A DNA stretch of 64,000 bases. It comes from a virus. Below the pieces are notes generated by a model, which made no database searches, was not told the DNA's origin, and was given only the letters and a program-made list of their open reading frames with translations. Numbering within the stretch: position 1 is the stretch's first letter; every line of letters starts with the position of its first letter. The position numbers and the translations under genes are program-made. Positions 8,971 through 17,051 of the stretch are shown here, in pieces. The DNA is taken from positions 1 through 64,000 of the IMG/VR virus record IMGVR_UViG_3300027833_000025; one strand, given 5' to 3'.

Positions 8971-9322
8971 GATTAATACTTCTACGTTTTATTCTTTTTG
9001 TAATGGAATTGCTGAGTCTAACTTCGGGACCAGCGATTATTTCCATTTGCTTTACATTAAAACTTTGTATACAGTGTTGAAAATGCCACCTATTGATCAA
9101 GGCAATGTTGATCGGTAACTGTCTATTAGTTTCCCACCACCATTCTTCTCCTAGCATAAGAAATAATTGCTTTTCATCTACTGATTCCAATCGTTCAAAC
9201 ATATACATGCTTGCGATTTGAGTGTCAATGTTCTGCATGACACCAACATATTCGTTGCCGGCGTAAGATAGCACTGTCAGAAATGGATATTGGTCGAGTA
9301 ATTCTTCATATTGTTTTTGCAT
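8951..9322 (-). CDS. Conserved hypothetical protein on the minus strand
   Basis: 123 residues, with a GEEWWWETNRQLPINI core and a basic C-terminus. One of only two convincing minus-strand genes in the window (with phoH). Its 3' end overlaps the 3' end of the DnaE-like gene by 20 bp, without a terminator between them. The overall pattern fits a protein found in T4-like marine phages near replication or late-gene regulators; no function can be stated. Confidence 0.7.
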   Translation of the reverse strand: MQKQYEELLDQYPFLTVLSYAGNEYVGVMQNIDTQIASMYMFERLESVDEKQLFLMLGEEWWWETNRQLPINIALINRWHFQHCIQSFNVKQMEIIAGPEVRLSNSITKRIKRRSINLMKKSL

Positions 9323-9359
9323 TACTATTATTTATACTAAAATATTTTCATCATTTCTG

Positions 9360-9368
9360 CATAAATAC
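9360..9368 (+). promoter_or_regulatory. T4-type late promoter
   Basis: CATAAATAC, matching the NATAAATA late promoter box read by the gp55-type sigma factor, 24 nt before the ATG at 9393. Confidence 0.75.
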
Positions 9369-9392
9369 AAGATATAATCAGGGACTTATAAA

Positions 9393-10214
9393 ATGAGCAA
9401 TTACAGCACAAGTTACAATATAAATCAATCTGGTGATCTATACATATTAAAAGATCACGGCACAGCCACAGGTTCATCGCAATACAATAGTACACGTGGT
9501 ACAACGATCAATGCGCCCGTTAATTTCAATCGTCTTAAATTATTTAAGGGACTTGACAATGAGTTGCATTTCTTCATAAAGAATCAAGATCGCAAACCAA
9601 TTTCATTATTTAATATGAATATTAATGCATCATTAGTATACAGGGAATCTAATAGTACGATATTAAGTACAACATGTACAATTACCGATTATGATCTAGG
9701 TAGTGTGAAATTAGTAGTACGTGCATCTCACTTATCAAATATAGATACTGGTCTATGTGATTTAGTATTAACATATACTAATGAACTAGGACTTGTATTG
9801 CCTATGTATGTAGATCAGAATATGCGCCCTAATTTCACAGTAGAGATATCAGATGAAGCACATGCAATACCGTTAACTTCTCAAATCGTAACCGAATTTA
9901 CATCAGAAGGTATATTTGACTATAGTTCAATTATTGTAGGACCTTCTTACTATAATAAACCAAATGGGTTGATTACATTTGGCGTATATTGCACTGACTA
10001 CACAGGTGATTTTTATATGCAGGGAACAACTGCACAGTCACCTGGACCAAGTGATTGGTTTGATTTAGATTTGTCACCATTCGCTGATTATCACGAGTTC
10101 AATAATTTCACTGGTATTGAGCCGTTTTCAGTACAATCTAACTTGTCATATATGAGAGCGAAGATTGATAATACATTTAGTGGTACTGTGGATAAAATCG
10201 TAATAAGAGTGTAA
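9393..10214 (+). CDS. Virion structural protein with C-terminal domain repeated elsewhere
   Basis: 273 residues, beta-rich and Asn/Ser/Thr-rich, no enzymatic motif. A late promoter lies directly upstream, which points to a virion protein. The C-terminal 90 residues (from LITFGVYCTDYTGDFYMQG through DWFDLDL to YMRAKIDNTFSGTVDKIVI) align by eye with nearly the whole of the 123-residue protein at 46649-47020. The two are therefore likely paralogous modules, perhaps subunits of the same structure or a fibre-attachment domain. Confidence 0.7.
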   Translation: MSNYSTSYNINQSGDLYILKDHGTATGSSQYNSTRGTTINAPVNFNRLKLFKGLDNELHFFIKNQDRKPISLFNMNINASLVYRESNSTILSTTCTITDYDLGSVKLVVRASHLSNIDTGLCDLVLTYTNELGLVLPMYVDQNMRPNFTVEISDEAHAIPLTSQIVTEFTSEGIFDYSSIIVGPSYYNKPNGLITFGVYCTDYTGDFYMQGTTAQSPGPSDWFDLDLSPFADYHEFNNFTGIEPFSVQSNLSYMRAKIDNTFSGTVDKIVIRV

Positions 10215-10221
10215 CATTCTA

Positions 10222-10250
10222 TTGACAAAATCACATTAATCGTGTAGAAT
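10222..10250 (+). promoter_or_regulatory. Sigma-70-type promoter giving a leaderless primase mRNA
   Basis: TTGACA (10222-10227) and TAGAAT (10245-10250), 17-bp spacer. Transcription should begin at about 10257, at the ATG at 10258. Confidence 0.8.
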
Positions 10251-10257
10251 GTATAAC

Positions 10258-11271
10258 ATGAGATTAATAATAGATTTTACAAGAGCGCATATACCACCTA
10301 ACTGGAAGATAAATCCGTCTGGATGGGTTTCTGGTAATTGCCCTGTATGTGCTACTAGGGGTCATTCTCACGACACAAAAGGTCGTGGTGGTTTCTATTT
10401 CCCAGAGCAAGATACCTTTCAATACAATTGCTTCAACTGTAATTTCACAGCAGGCTGGCCCACGCTAGACAATAAAATAGACGACCGTCTGAAAGCATTA
10501 TATACAGCATTTGGTGCAGATTCAAGTGATATTCAACGATTACAATTAAGATTACTTGAAGATCGCGATATTGAGACTATTCTTTTAAAGAAAGTATCAA
10601 ACGATGATGCGGTAGAGATCAATTGGAAACCAGTAGAATTGCCGCAAGGTGCGAAGCCTATATCCGAGTACACCGAGGTAACTCCTGAACTTGAGAGAGT
10701 ATTGGAATACATGGTGTCAAGAGGATTAGATCCTATGGATTCTCGTTTCTATTATTCACCATCTATGTCACCAGCACGAATGAAGAATAGATTTATTCAT
10801 GTATTCTTTTATAAAGGTGTGATAGTAGGATACACTGCACGATGGGTAGGAACAATTACTAAAGAAATACCAAAATATTTCACTAAGCAACCAAAACTAG
10901 ATTTCGTATATGGATTAGATAAGCAATCTAATAAAAAGATTGTGATCGTAACAGAAGGACAACTGGATGCATACTTCACTGATGGAATAGCAGTTGGTTC
11001 AAATAATATAAATATCGAACAAGGAAATATAATCGATAGTTTGAAGAAAAAAATTATATTATTACCCGATGCTGATTCTGCAAGTAAGTCATTAGTAGAT
11101 ACAGCAATCAATCGCGGATGGTACGTATCATTCCCAGAATGGGATGAATGTAAAGACGCAGCAGATGCGGCACTAAAATATGGTGAATTATTCACCATAC
11201 AGACTATACTAGATAGTGCGATACACAATCCACTAAAAATACAAGTAATGATGAATAAATATTGCAAATAG
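10258..11271 (+). CDS. 61: DNA primase (zinc finger plus Toprim), T4 gp61 role
   Basis: 337 residues from the ATG at 10258. The N-terminus has a zinc-ribbon with CPVC and, after about 30 residues, CFNC. The Toprim domain is seen as VTEGQLDA with the catalytic Glu, and LLPDADSAS with the Asp-x-Asp metal site. It makes RNA primers for lagging-strand synthesis with the helicase encoded next. An upstream in-frame ATG at 10249 overlaps the -10 box of its promoter and would not be in the transcript, so 10258 is preferred; this leaves no room for a ribosome binding site. Confidence 0.88.
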   Translation: MRLIIDFTRAHIPPNWKINPSGWVSGNCPVCATRGHSHDTKGRGGFYFPEQDTFQYNCFNCNFTAGWPTLDNKIDDRLKALYTAFGADSSDIQRLQLRLLEDRDIETILLKKVSNDDAVEINWKPVELPQGAKPISEYTEVTPELERVLEYMVSRGLDPMDSRFYYSPSMSPARMKNRFIHVFFYKGVIVGYTARWVGTITKEIPKYFTKQPKLDFVYGLDKQSNKKIVIVTEGQLDAYFTDGIAVGSNNINIEQGNIIDSLKKKIILLPDADSASKSLVDTAINRGWYVSFPEWDECKDAADAALKYGELFTIQTILDSAIHNPLKIQVMMNKYCK

Positions 11272-11290
11272 CAATTCAGTATGTTATAAT
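11262..11290 (+). promoter_or_regulatory. Promoter for the replicative helicase
   Basis: TATAAT at 11285-11290 with a partial -35 TTGCAA at 11262-11267 and a 17-bp spacer, partly inside the end of the primase gene. Confidence 0.55.
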
Positions 11291-11318
11291 ACAGCACAAT
11301 AACTAAATGAGAAACTAA

Positions 11319-12713
11319 ATGAGTGAAACAAAAGAATACACTGTAGAATTGCAGCAACTTTTTATTGAGTTCCTAGCACAAGACAAAGATTTATTTCTAC
11401 GAGTGAATAATATTTTAGAAGCGAGTTACTTCGACAGAACACTTAGAAAGGCAGTTCAATTACTACAAGATCATGTAGCATCTTACGGTGCTTTGCCTAC
11501 ACCAGATCAGATAAAAGCACTAACTAATGTAAAGTTGGCTGGTATTGGTGATACAGTTGATGATAGGCATAAGAGTTGGTTTATCGATGAATTTGAAGCA
11601 TTTTGTAAACATAAAGCATTAGAGGCTGCTATACTTAAAAGTGCTGATCTTGTAGAAAAGGGTGAGTTTGGTGAAGTAGAACGCATTATCAAAGAAGCAG
11701 TGCAAGTGGGTCTTGCAAAGCACATGGGTATTAACTATTGGGATGATCCTAAAGAGCGTATTGAAGCGGCGAGACATTCACGAGCAGGAACAAGCACTGG
11801 CTGGAAGTCAGTTGATTACAAATTGTTTGGTGGATTCAACCCAGGCGAGTTGAATATATTTGCAGCAGCATCAGGTGGTGGTAAAAGTTTATTCTTGCAA
11901 AACCTAGCACTTAATTGGTCGTTAATGGGTAAGAATGTTTTATATGTTTCACTAGAATTAAGTGAATCTTTGTCAGGTCTGCGACTTGACGGCATGCTAA
12001 CTGGTATGAATACGAAATCAATATTCAATGATGTAGAAGGTACTGCGTTAAAAGTAGGAATGCAGGGTAAGTCTGCGGGCAAACTACAGATAATTCAAGT
12101 TCCTAACGGTATCACTGCAAATGATTTGACAAGTTATATGCGAGAATTTGAAGTTCAGAATGGTGTGCGCATTGATGCTATGTTAGTTGACTACTTAGAT
12201 TTAATGACTCCTGCTGGACGGAAGATCAATGCGAGTGACTTGTTCATTAAAGACAAATATGTATCTGAAGAATTACGTAACTTTGCAGTAGAAAATGACG
12301 TATTGTTTGCAACTGCGTCACAGTTAAATAGATCAGCAGTTGAAGAAGTAGAATTTGATCATAGTCATATTTCTGGTGGTCTGAGTAAGATTCAAACAGC
12401 AGACAACGTAATTGGTATATTCACAAGTCAAGCGATGCGAGAGCGCGGTAGGTATCAAATTCAATTTATGAAGACACGTAGTTCATCTGGTGTAGGACAA
12501 AAAGTTGATTTAGCGTTTGATATTGAAGGATTGCGTATAACTGACTTGCCTGATGATGAACAAGATACCATAACTAATCAATCTAGTACAATATATGATA
12601 AATTGAAGAAGAAAAACACAATAGTTGATAGTCCGAATGAACCTGCTCCCGAAGCAACTAGTACAGAAGATCAAGCAGCACGTCTACGTAGTATTTTAAG
12701 AAAACAAGATTAA
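11319..12713 (+). CDS. 41: Replicative DNA helicase (DnaB family), T4 gp41 role
   Basis: 464 residues. RecA-like core with GGFNPGELNIFAA leading to Walker A SGGGKS (near residue 186), Walker B MLVDYLDLM, and SQLNRSA plus HISGGLSKIQTADN, which fits motifs H3/H4 of the DnaB family. The N-terminal helical domain (residues 1-150) would form the hexamer collar. It unwinds DNA 5' to 3' at the fork together with the primase encoded immediately upstream. Followed by virion genes, so a switch from early to late transcription occurs at its 3' end (late promoter at 12717). Confidence 0.93.
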   Translation: MSETKEYTVELQQLFIEFLAQDKDLFLRVNNILEASYFDRTLRKAVQLLQDHVASYGALPTPDQIKALTNVKLAGIGDTVDDRHKSWFIDEFEAFCKHKALEAAILKSADLVEKGEFGEVERIIKEAVQVGLAKHMGINYWDDPKERIEAARHSRAGTSTGWKSVDYKLFGGFNPGELNIFAAASGGGKSLFLQNLALNWSLMGKNVLYVSLELSESLSGLRLDGMLTGMNTKSIFNDVEGTALKVGMQGKSAGKLQIIQVPNGITANDLTSYMREFEVQNGVRIDAMLVDYLDLMTPAGRKINASDLFIKDKYVSEELRNFAVENDVLFATASQLNRSAVEEVEFDHSHISGGLSKIQTADNVIGIFTSQAMRERGRYQIQFMKTRSSSGVGQKVDLAFDIEGLRITDLPDDEQDTITNQSSTIYDKLKKKNTIVDSPNEPAPEATSTEDQAARLRSILRKQD

Positions 12714-12716
12714 AAG

Positions 12717-12725
12717 TATAAATAC
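12717..12725 (+). promoter_or_regulatory. T4-type late promoter
   Basis: TATAAATAC just after the helicase stop codon, 22 nt before the GTG start at 12748. Heads the late run 12748-15326. Confidence 0.78.
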
Positions 12726-12747
12726 ACATAAGCATGGAGATATCGAC

Positions 12748-12996
12748 GTGAAGAAACGAACCAAATCATTATTGCAAGAAATTAACAATATTGCACCAAA
12801 CAGAGATAACGCACAATTAATAGAAACGCGCGGAGTAAATGTATTGAGTAGTATGATCAATCTTCTTGAAATGATAGAACAGACGTATGATGCTGAGATA
12901 GCGCAAGATTTGCAAAAGCGCATGATCTTGGATCTTAAAAATAGAGAACCTGTTCGTTTTGCACGAGGTGTAAAAAAACTACGAGACAATAAATGA
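12748..12996 (+). CDS. Small late protein, probable virion-related
   Basis: 82 residues, GTG start preceded by GGAGAT. Helical, with a LQEINNIAPNRDNAQLIETR start and a basic C-terminus (FARGVKKLRDNK). Small proteins with this layout occur beside head genes in T4-like marine phages (from memory). The stop overlaps the ATG of the next gene by 4 nt, so the two are translationally coupled. Confidence 0.65.
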   Translation: MKKRTKSLLQEINNIAPNRDNAQLIETRGVNVLSSMINLLEMIEQTYDAEIAQDLQKRMILDLKNREPVRFARGVKKLRDNK

Positions 12997-14225
12997 AAAT
13001 TTCAGAAATTATTAATATTACAGGAAGAAAGAAGCGCGAAGACAGAGATGCACGAAAACGCAGATTGAAACATGGCGCTGATTTATACGATGTTGATGTA
13101 TCCAAGTTAGGTGAATCAACACTATCAGAAAGTCGCATACAGCATATAGAAGACTTAATATTCTTCCAAGGTAGTAGCGGTGCTATGAGAGCAGTTGCAG
13201 CCCTTCGCAGTATGTCAGGAGATGATCATAAAGCAGTAACGCTTAAATGGGATGGAAGTCCTGCAATGGTATTTGGTCGTGATCAAAACGGTGAGTTTAT
13301 ATTCACAGACAAGTCAGGTTTTGTAGCAGTGAAAACAGATGGTAAAGCAAAGAGTGCTGAACAACTACAAGATATTATGCTTAATCGTAGTGGTGGAATA
13401 AACCGAGAAGACCCAGAGCGTGTAGCATTCGCCAAACAGTTATCAAGTCTGTTTCCTATATATGAAAAAACAGTACCAACAGACTTTAGAGGATTTTTTA
13501 AAGGTGATCTATTATATCAATCAACACCACCCGTTGTTGGAAATAACTATGTTTTCAAGCCACAGATTGTTGATTATGCAGTAGATGTAGAAAGCGACTT
13601 AGGCAAACGCATTGGCGCAAGTAAATCTGGTATTGTAATACATAGAGAAGAAGATGCTAATGGAAAAGAAGGTCCTTTCACGCATATGGAAATGTTTAAC
13701 AACCAAAAAGATGTATTGGTAGTACCAAGTGTGACAACCGAAAAACCTGTTGAAGTTGATACAAGCGCAATTGATCAACTTGAGCAAATAATTAAAAAGA
13801 ATGCGGCGGGCGTAGATGAGTTATTAAATGATAACACACTAACTACGCAGAAAATGAAGGCATTGCCAGAATTATTATACGCATATATGAATAGTAAAGT
13901 AGACACTGGTCTAACTAATTTAGGTGCAGATTTTCCAACTTGGTTAGAGAATAGAAAGCAAGTGTCAGATAAAATGAAAGTCAAAGTATTAGAATATATT
14001 GGTCAACATAAAGTTGCATTCGTTGCATTATGGAATGTAGTAGCAGCAGTTATGGCTACGAAAGACGATATCATTGCTAAATTCGACAGTCAAGGTGGTC
14101 AAGTGAAGCAAAGCATTAATGGTCAACCTGGAGGCGAGGGGTATGTACTTGCTAGTCCTAAAGGTGATATGAAGTTAGTACCAAGAGCAACGTTTAGTGC
14201 AGCAAATAGAGGGGCGGTAAGATAA
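12993..14225 (+). CDS. Nucleotidyltransferase-like (ligase-fold) virion-associated protein
   Basis: 410 residues. Begins MKISEIINI, the N-terminal tag shared by many late proteins here. LKWDGSPAMVFG (Lys near residue 85) looks like motif I of the covalent nucleotidyltransferase/ligase fold (KxDG), and GEGYVLASPKGDMKLVPR near the C-terminus like motifs IV and V (EGxV, KL). This order supports a DNA/RNA ligase-type fold, possibly inactive or with another substrate. Late promoter context and neighbours indicate a virion or head-assembly protein rather than a replication ligase. It overlaps its downstream neighbour by one base (TAATG). Confidence 0.6.
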   Translation: MKISEIINITGRKKREDRDARKRRLKHGADLYDVDVSKLGESTLSESRIQHIEDLIFFQGSSGAMRAVAALRSMSGDDHKAVTLKWDGSPAMVFGRDQNGEFIFTDKSGFVAVKTDGKAKSAEQLQDIMLNRSGGINREDPERVAFAKQLSSLFPIYEKTVPTDFRGFFKGDLLYQSTPPVVGNNYVFKPQIVDYAVDVESDLGKRIGASKSGIVIHREEDANGKEGPFTHMEMFNNQKDVLVVPSVTTEKPVEVDTSAIDQLEQIIKKNAAGVDELLNDNTLTTQKMKALPELLYAYMNSKVDTGLTNLGADFPTWLENRKQVSDKMKVKVLEYIGQHKVAFVALWNVVAAVMATKDDIIAKFDSQGGQVKQSINGQPGGEGYVLASPKGDMKLVPRATFSAANRGAVR

Positions 14226-14917
14226 TGTCAAATGAATTAGAATTTATGCAAACACTAGGTGAAGCAAGAATGTTCAGAACAAGAGATCAAATTGCAAATA
14301 CAGGAGCAAGAGGTCTAACTGATCATTTGTTCGTTAGTCTTATGAGTTTATATGCAATGAGCAATGATTATAATTATGCACCAGTTGCAAAGGCCTACGC
14401 ACAGCGTGCTACTGCAATGGGAAATTTCAATAGACCAAGTCCCAGCAGTCCTGATTTGTATCAAACAATTTTCAGTATACAGCGTCCAGGCGAAATGTTC
14501 ACTGATGAAAGAGATACTATGTTGATGGGTAAAGTAAAGATTGATACCCCGAAGATAAAGCAATTTTTGCAAAAGATAAAATCTGGTAACATGAGTCCAG
14601 CGGTGGCGCAGCAGTTCTTTTTTAAGTTAGAAAAAGATTTAAAAATTCAAGATCCTAAGTTACGTGCAGCACGTAGACTAACACAGGACTGGACTAAATT
14701 ATCAACACAACAACAGCAATTGGTTACAACTCAATTAATGAGATATTTCAGAATAAACGCTAGACGCAGTGATTTGATGCCACTATATGCAAAGTTTGCA
14801 AAAGACAAGGGTCTTGAGATTAGCGACAAGAAAAAATCAAGTATTGGCAATACATTGGCAAAAGGTGCCGCTGCATTTGCAGTAGGGTATGCCGCTGGTA
14901 AAGCGTTAGAACTCTAA
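14225..14917 (+). CDS. Late protein with C-terminal glycine-zipper tail
   Basis: 230 residues, helical, basic in the C-terminal half. The last 28 residues (KKSSIGNTLAKGAAAF followed by AVGYAAGKALEL) form a small-residue-rich hydrophobic segment closely matching the C-terminus of the unrelated protein at 36140-36430. The N-terminus MSNELEFMQTLGEARMF includes LGE-A, which fits the T4 prohead-protease rule. Coupled to the ligase-fold gene upstream. Function unknown; a membrane- or capsid-targeting tail is possible. Confidence 0.6.
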   Translation: MSNELEFMQTLGEARMFRTRDQIANTGARGLTDHLFVSLMSLYAMSNDYNYAPVAKAYAQRATAMGNFNRPSPSSPDLYQTIFSIQRPGEMFTDERDTMLMGKVKIDTPKIKQFLQKIKSGNMSPAVAQQFFFKLEKDLKIQDPKLRAARRLTQDWTKLSTQQQQLVTTQLMRYFRINARRSDLMPLYAKFAKDKGLEISDKKKSSIGNTLAKGAAAFAVGYAAGKALEL

Positions 14918-14918
14918 C

Positions 14919-15326
14919 ATGAACGCAGAGCATGTATTATACACGCTAGTTGATATCACTGATACTGGCGTTAATAATCCCAAGGGTTCAACTATGGAAT
15001 TTCGTCAAGCCCAGAATTTAAATTCATTGATACAAGTTCTTAGTATGCGCACTCAGCCATTAAATCCAATCGTAACAAAACTTGAAAAAGCGACTATGGA
15101 TGAATATAAATTCGGTTCAAAGTTCAAAGATACGCATTCTGTTTGGAAAATGACATTTACAACAGATATACAAGATGCATATAAATCTGGTGACGAAAAA
15201 TACACGCATTTAATAAATGACTGTAATAATGTACCAGTGCACACCGATTTGTCAGAAACAATTAAATTAAATCCTAGTAGTTTATCTACTCAGAATAAAA
15301 AAATCAAAAACATATATTTTATATAG
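14919..15326 (+). CDS. Conserved T4-like phage hypothetical protein
   Basis: 135 residues. The arrangement YTLVDITDTGVN, QAQNLNSLIQVLSMRTQP, then FGSKFKDTHSVWKMTFTTD and a C-terminal VPVHTDLSETIKL is a pattern I recall from marine T4-like phages, unannotated. Last gene of the 12748-15326 late run, 1 nt after the preceding stop. No catalytic motif. Confidence 0.65.
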   Translation: MNAEHVLYTLVDITDTGVNNPKGSTMEFRQAQNLNSLIQVLSMRTQPLNPIVTKLEKATMDEYKFGSKFKDTHSVWKMTFTTDIQDAYKSGDEKYTHLINDCNNVPVHTDLSETIKLNPSSLSTQNKKIKNIYFI

Positions 15327-15337
15327 TAGACACTTTG

Positions 15338-15346
15338 CATAAATAC
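15338..15346 (+). promoter_or_regulatory. T4-type late promoter
   Basis: CATAAATAC, 27 nt before the 13-codon reading frame at 15374 and 72 nt before the 15419 gene. Confidence 0.72.
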
Positions 15347-15373
15347 TTATAAGAGGCGAAGATCGTCCCAAGA

Positions 15374-15415
15374 ATGAAAATCAGCTCTTTTGAAGACGCG
15401 GTTAGTATGGAATAA
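15374..15415 (+). CDS. Tiny reading frame encoding a stand-alone MKIS-type tag peptide
   Basis: Thirteen codons, MKISSFEDAVSME, then TAA, located between a late promoter and the next gene (ATG at 15419, 3 nt after the stop). The peptide resembles the N-terminal tags of other late proteins here but is not attached to a domain. It may be a leader peptide coupled to the next gene or a remnant of a lost tagged protein. No good ribosome binding site is seen, so expression is uncertain. Confidence 0.3.
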   Translation: MKISSFEDAVSME

Positions 15416-15418
15416 ATT

Positions 15419-15772
15419 ATGTCAATACGTCAGTCAAGATTAGAGCGTGAAAATCTCGAAGCCCATGTGGATTTATGTGCAGAGAGGTATCGCGTGTTAG
15501 AAGAAAAATTTACTAATTTGGAAGATAGAGTTAATAATTCCAATAAAAGAATAGAAGAAAAAATAGATAATAATAATGAACGATTAGAAAAGAAAATTGA
15601 CCAAATATCAAATGATATGTCTGAAATGGTTGATAGAAATAGACTTGGCAAAGATAACAATATGAGATTGATTGTCGGAGCAGCAGGAACAATTATTATA
15701 GGTTTAGTATCAGTTGTCGTTATGCTGATGATAGATTTACAGTCGATGGGACCTATGGTAGGGATCGGATAA
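15419..15772 (+). CDS. Coiled-coil protein with C-terminal transmembrane helix
   Basis: 117 residues. Residues 1-80 are a charged heptad coiled coil (repeated RIEEKIDNNNERLEKKID pattern); residues 83-106 (LIVGAAGTIIIGLVSVVVML) are a clear membrane span. The layout resembles XhlA-type phage membrane proteins that accompany holins, or a membrane-anchored virion protein. It is under a late promoter, consistent with lysis or assembly. Direct lysis function is unproven; the spanins are elsewhere (40095-40962). Confidence 0.6.
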   Translation: MSIRQSRLERENLEAHVDLCAERYRVLEEKFTNLEDRVNNSNKRIEEKIDNNNERLEKKIDQISNDMSEMVDRNRLGKDNNMRLIVGAAGTIIIGLVSVVVMLMIDLQSMGPMVGIG

Positions 15773-15775
15773 AAG

Positions 15776-16063
15776 ATGATAATTAATGAAGCATACAATA
15801 CAGTTATTTCCGAATCAAAAGTAGTTTTTGCTAAGAGAGGAAATAAGGTTGTTAAGAAATTTAGATGTACAGTTGGAAAGAGAAAAGGCAGAGTTGTGGC
15901 AAGTCCACAGCAATGCGCAGCACCAATTGATATTAAAAAACGTTTCTTAATGAAAAAAACAAAAGCGTCGAAAGGTGCTAGGATGACAAAGAAAGCGCAA
16001 AAAACAAAGCGAGTCAATCCAACGAGTAAAATCGTAAAACAATTAAATAAGTCGAGAAGATAA
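15776..16063 (+). CDS. Highly basic small protein, candidate internal head protein
   Basis: 95 residues, extremely Lys/Arg-rich after residue 20, so likely DNA-binding. The N-terminus MIINEAYNTVISES has ISE-S at residue 11-14, fitting the T4 prohead-protease rule (I/L)xE. A basic, DNA-associated protein with a removable N-terminal tag is what T4 internal proteins (IPI-IPIII) look like. The stop overlaps the next ATG. Function inferred from composition and context only. Confidence 0.6.
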   Translation: MIINEAYNTVISESKVVFAKRGNKVVKKFRCTVGKRKGRVVASPQQCAAPIDIKKRFLMKKTKASKGARMTKKAQKTKRVNPTSKIVKQLNKSRR

Positions 16064-16842
16064 TGGAAATCAAGAATAATAGTATTATACATACAGTACG
16101 CGATTTTGCACTTGAGAATTTTGGTGTAGAATTAACCGATGAACAGATTAGTGCAGAACTTAGAGAATTAAATTTTTCTGGTACATTGCAGTTAACTAAT
16201 GCACTAAAGAATGATGATAAAGACTTATTTTCTAAGTATATCACACTAGACCTAGAAGAAGGATACACTATTCTTCCACCAATGGATAGAGAGCGTTATC
16301 AAGAGCGTGAAGGATTAGAAGGTCCATTTCCATTACGTTCTGGTAAAGTAGTATATTATGATCCAAAAGAAGGTATGTATTATGATCCAGATACTGATTA
16401 CTATTTGTCTTATGACGAATATATGCAGTATGACAAAGATGACAGCATGCAAGAGATGCAGTCTCCTGGCGTTGTAGCAGATTTAAAAGATAAGCGTGAT
16501 GAAGAAGATACTGTTGATGAAGCAGCCGACGAAGCATTTGAACCGCATATGATGTACAGCAAAGATGGTAAAGAAGAAAAGTATGCAGACACAGAAGAAT
16601 TACATTTAGAACTAAAAGATAAAGGATGGGGACACGAACTTGAAGAGCGTAGAGTAGCAGGCGCAGCAGGCGGGAACGCAGCATACGGCAGTGACACAGT
16701 CTCTACAGGAAGCACGACATCTACTGATCCTGATGATGTACAACAGAATGCAAATTCAGATGCAGCAGAAAAGAATTCAAATTCAGCCGCTGCTAATGCA
16801 AGTGCTATTGATAGATTAAAGAAACTCGCAGGTCTAAAGTAA
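16063..16842 (+). CDS. Acidic late protein, possible prohead core/scaffold component
   Basis: 259 residues, strongly acidic between 100 and 190, then a low-complexity Ser/Asn/Ala segment and a final AIDRLKKLAGLK helix. A similar LKKLAG element opens the protein at 52954. It lies beside the basic 15776 product and other overlapping late genes, which fits the acidic core proteins that fill T4 proheads. No catalytic motif. Confidence 0.55.
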   Translation: MEIKNNSIIHTVRDFALENFGVELTDEQISAELRELNFSGTLQLTNALKNDDKDLFSKYITLDLEEGYTILPPMDRERYQEREGLEGPFPLRSGKVVYYDPKEGMYYDPDTDYYLSYDEYMQYDKDDSMQEMQSPGVVADLKDKRDEEDTVDEAADEAFEPHMMYSKDGKEEKYADTEELHLELKDKGWGHELEERRVAGAAGGNAAYGSDTVSTGSTTSTDPDDVQQNANSDAAEKNSNSAAANASAIDRLKKLAGLK

Positions 16843-17051
16843 TGAAACTTGTTGAGTGTCCGGGTGGTATTTCAATCATACTATCAAATACAGAATATAA
16901 AGTATATGATAAAATAGTTGAAGAAACATGCAAATCAGATTTTACCGAGCGTGAAGCATTTGTTGCTAAATCATTAGTATCAAAAGGCGTACTTACTAGA
17001 GTGGTTAAGGAAGGCAAGGTATATTTTAAGAGACTTAGAGGCAGTTTATAA
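16842..17051 (+). CDS. Small late hypothetical protein
   Basis: 69 residues, start overlaps the preceding stop by one base and its own stop overlaps the next start, so it is part of a tightly coupled late operon (15776-17650). The C-terminal KGVLTRVVKEGKVYFKRLRG suggests a small winged or beta-hairpin domain. Unknown function. Confidence 0.6.
   Translation: MKLVECPGGISIILSNTEYKVYDKIVEETCKSDFTEREAFVAKSLVSKGVLTRVVKEGKVYFKRLRGSL

Noticed and set aside
10809-11357. A 182-codon minus-strand open frame
   Set aside because: It covers the primase Toprim region on the other strand; composition is antisense-like and it lacks a ribosome binding site.
15430-16092. A 220-codon open frame on the minus strand
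   Set aside because: It lies opposite two well-supported plus-strand genes with ribosome binding sites, and its Phe/Leu/Ser-rich product looks like antisense of coiled-coil coding sequence.
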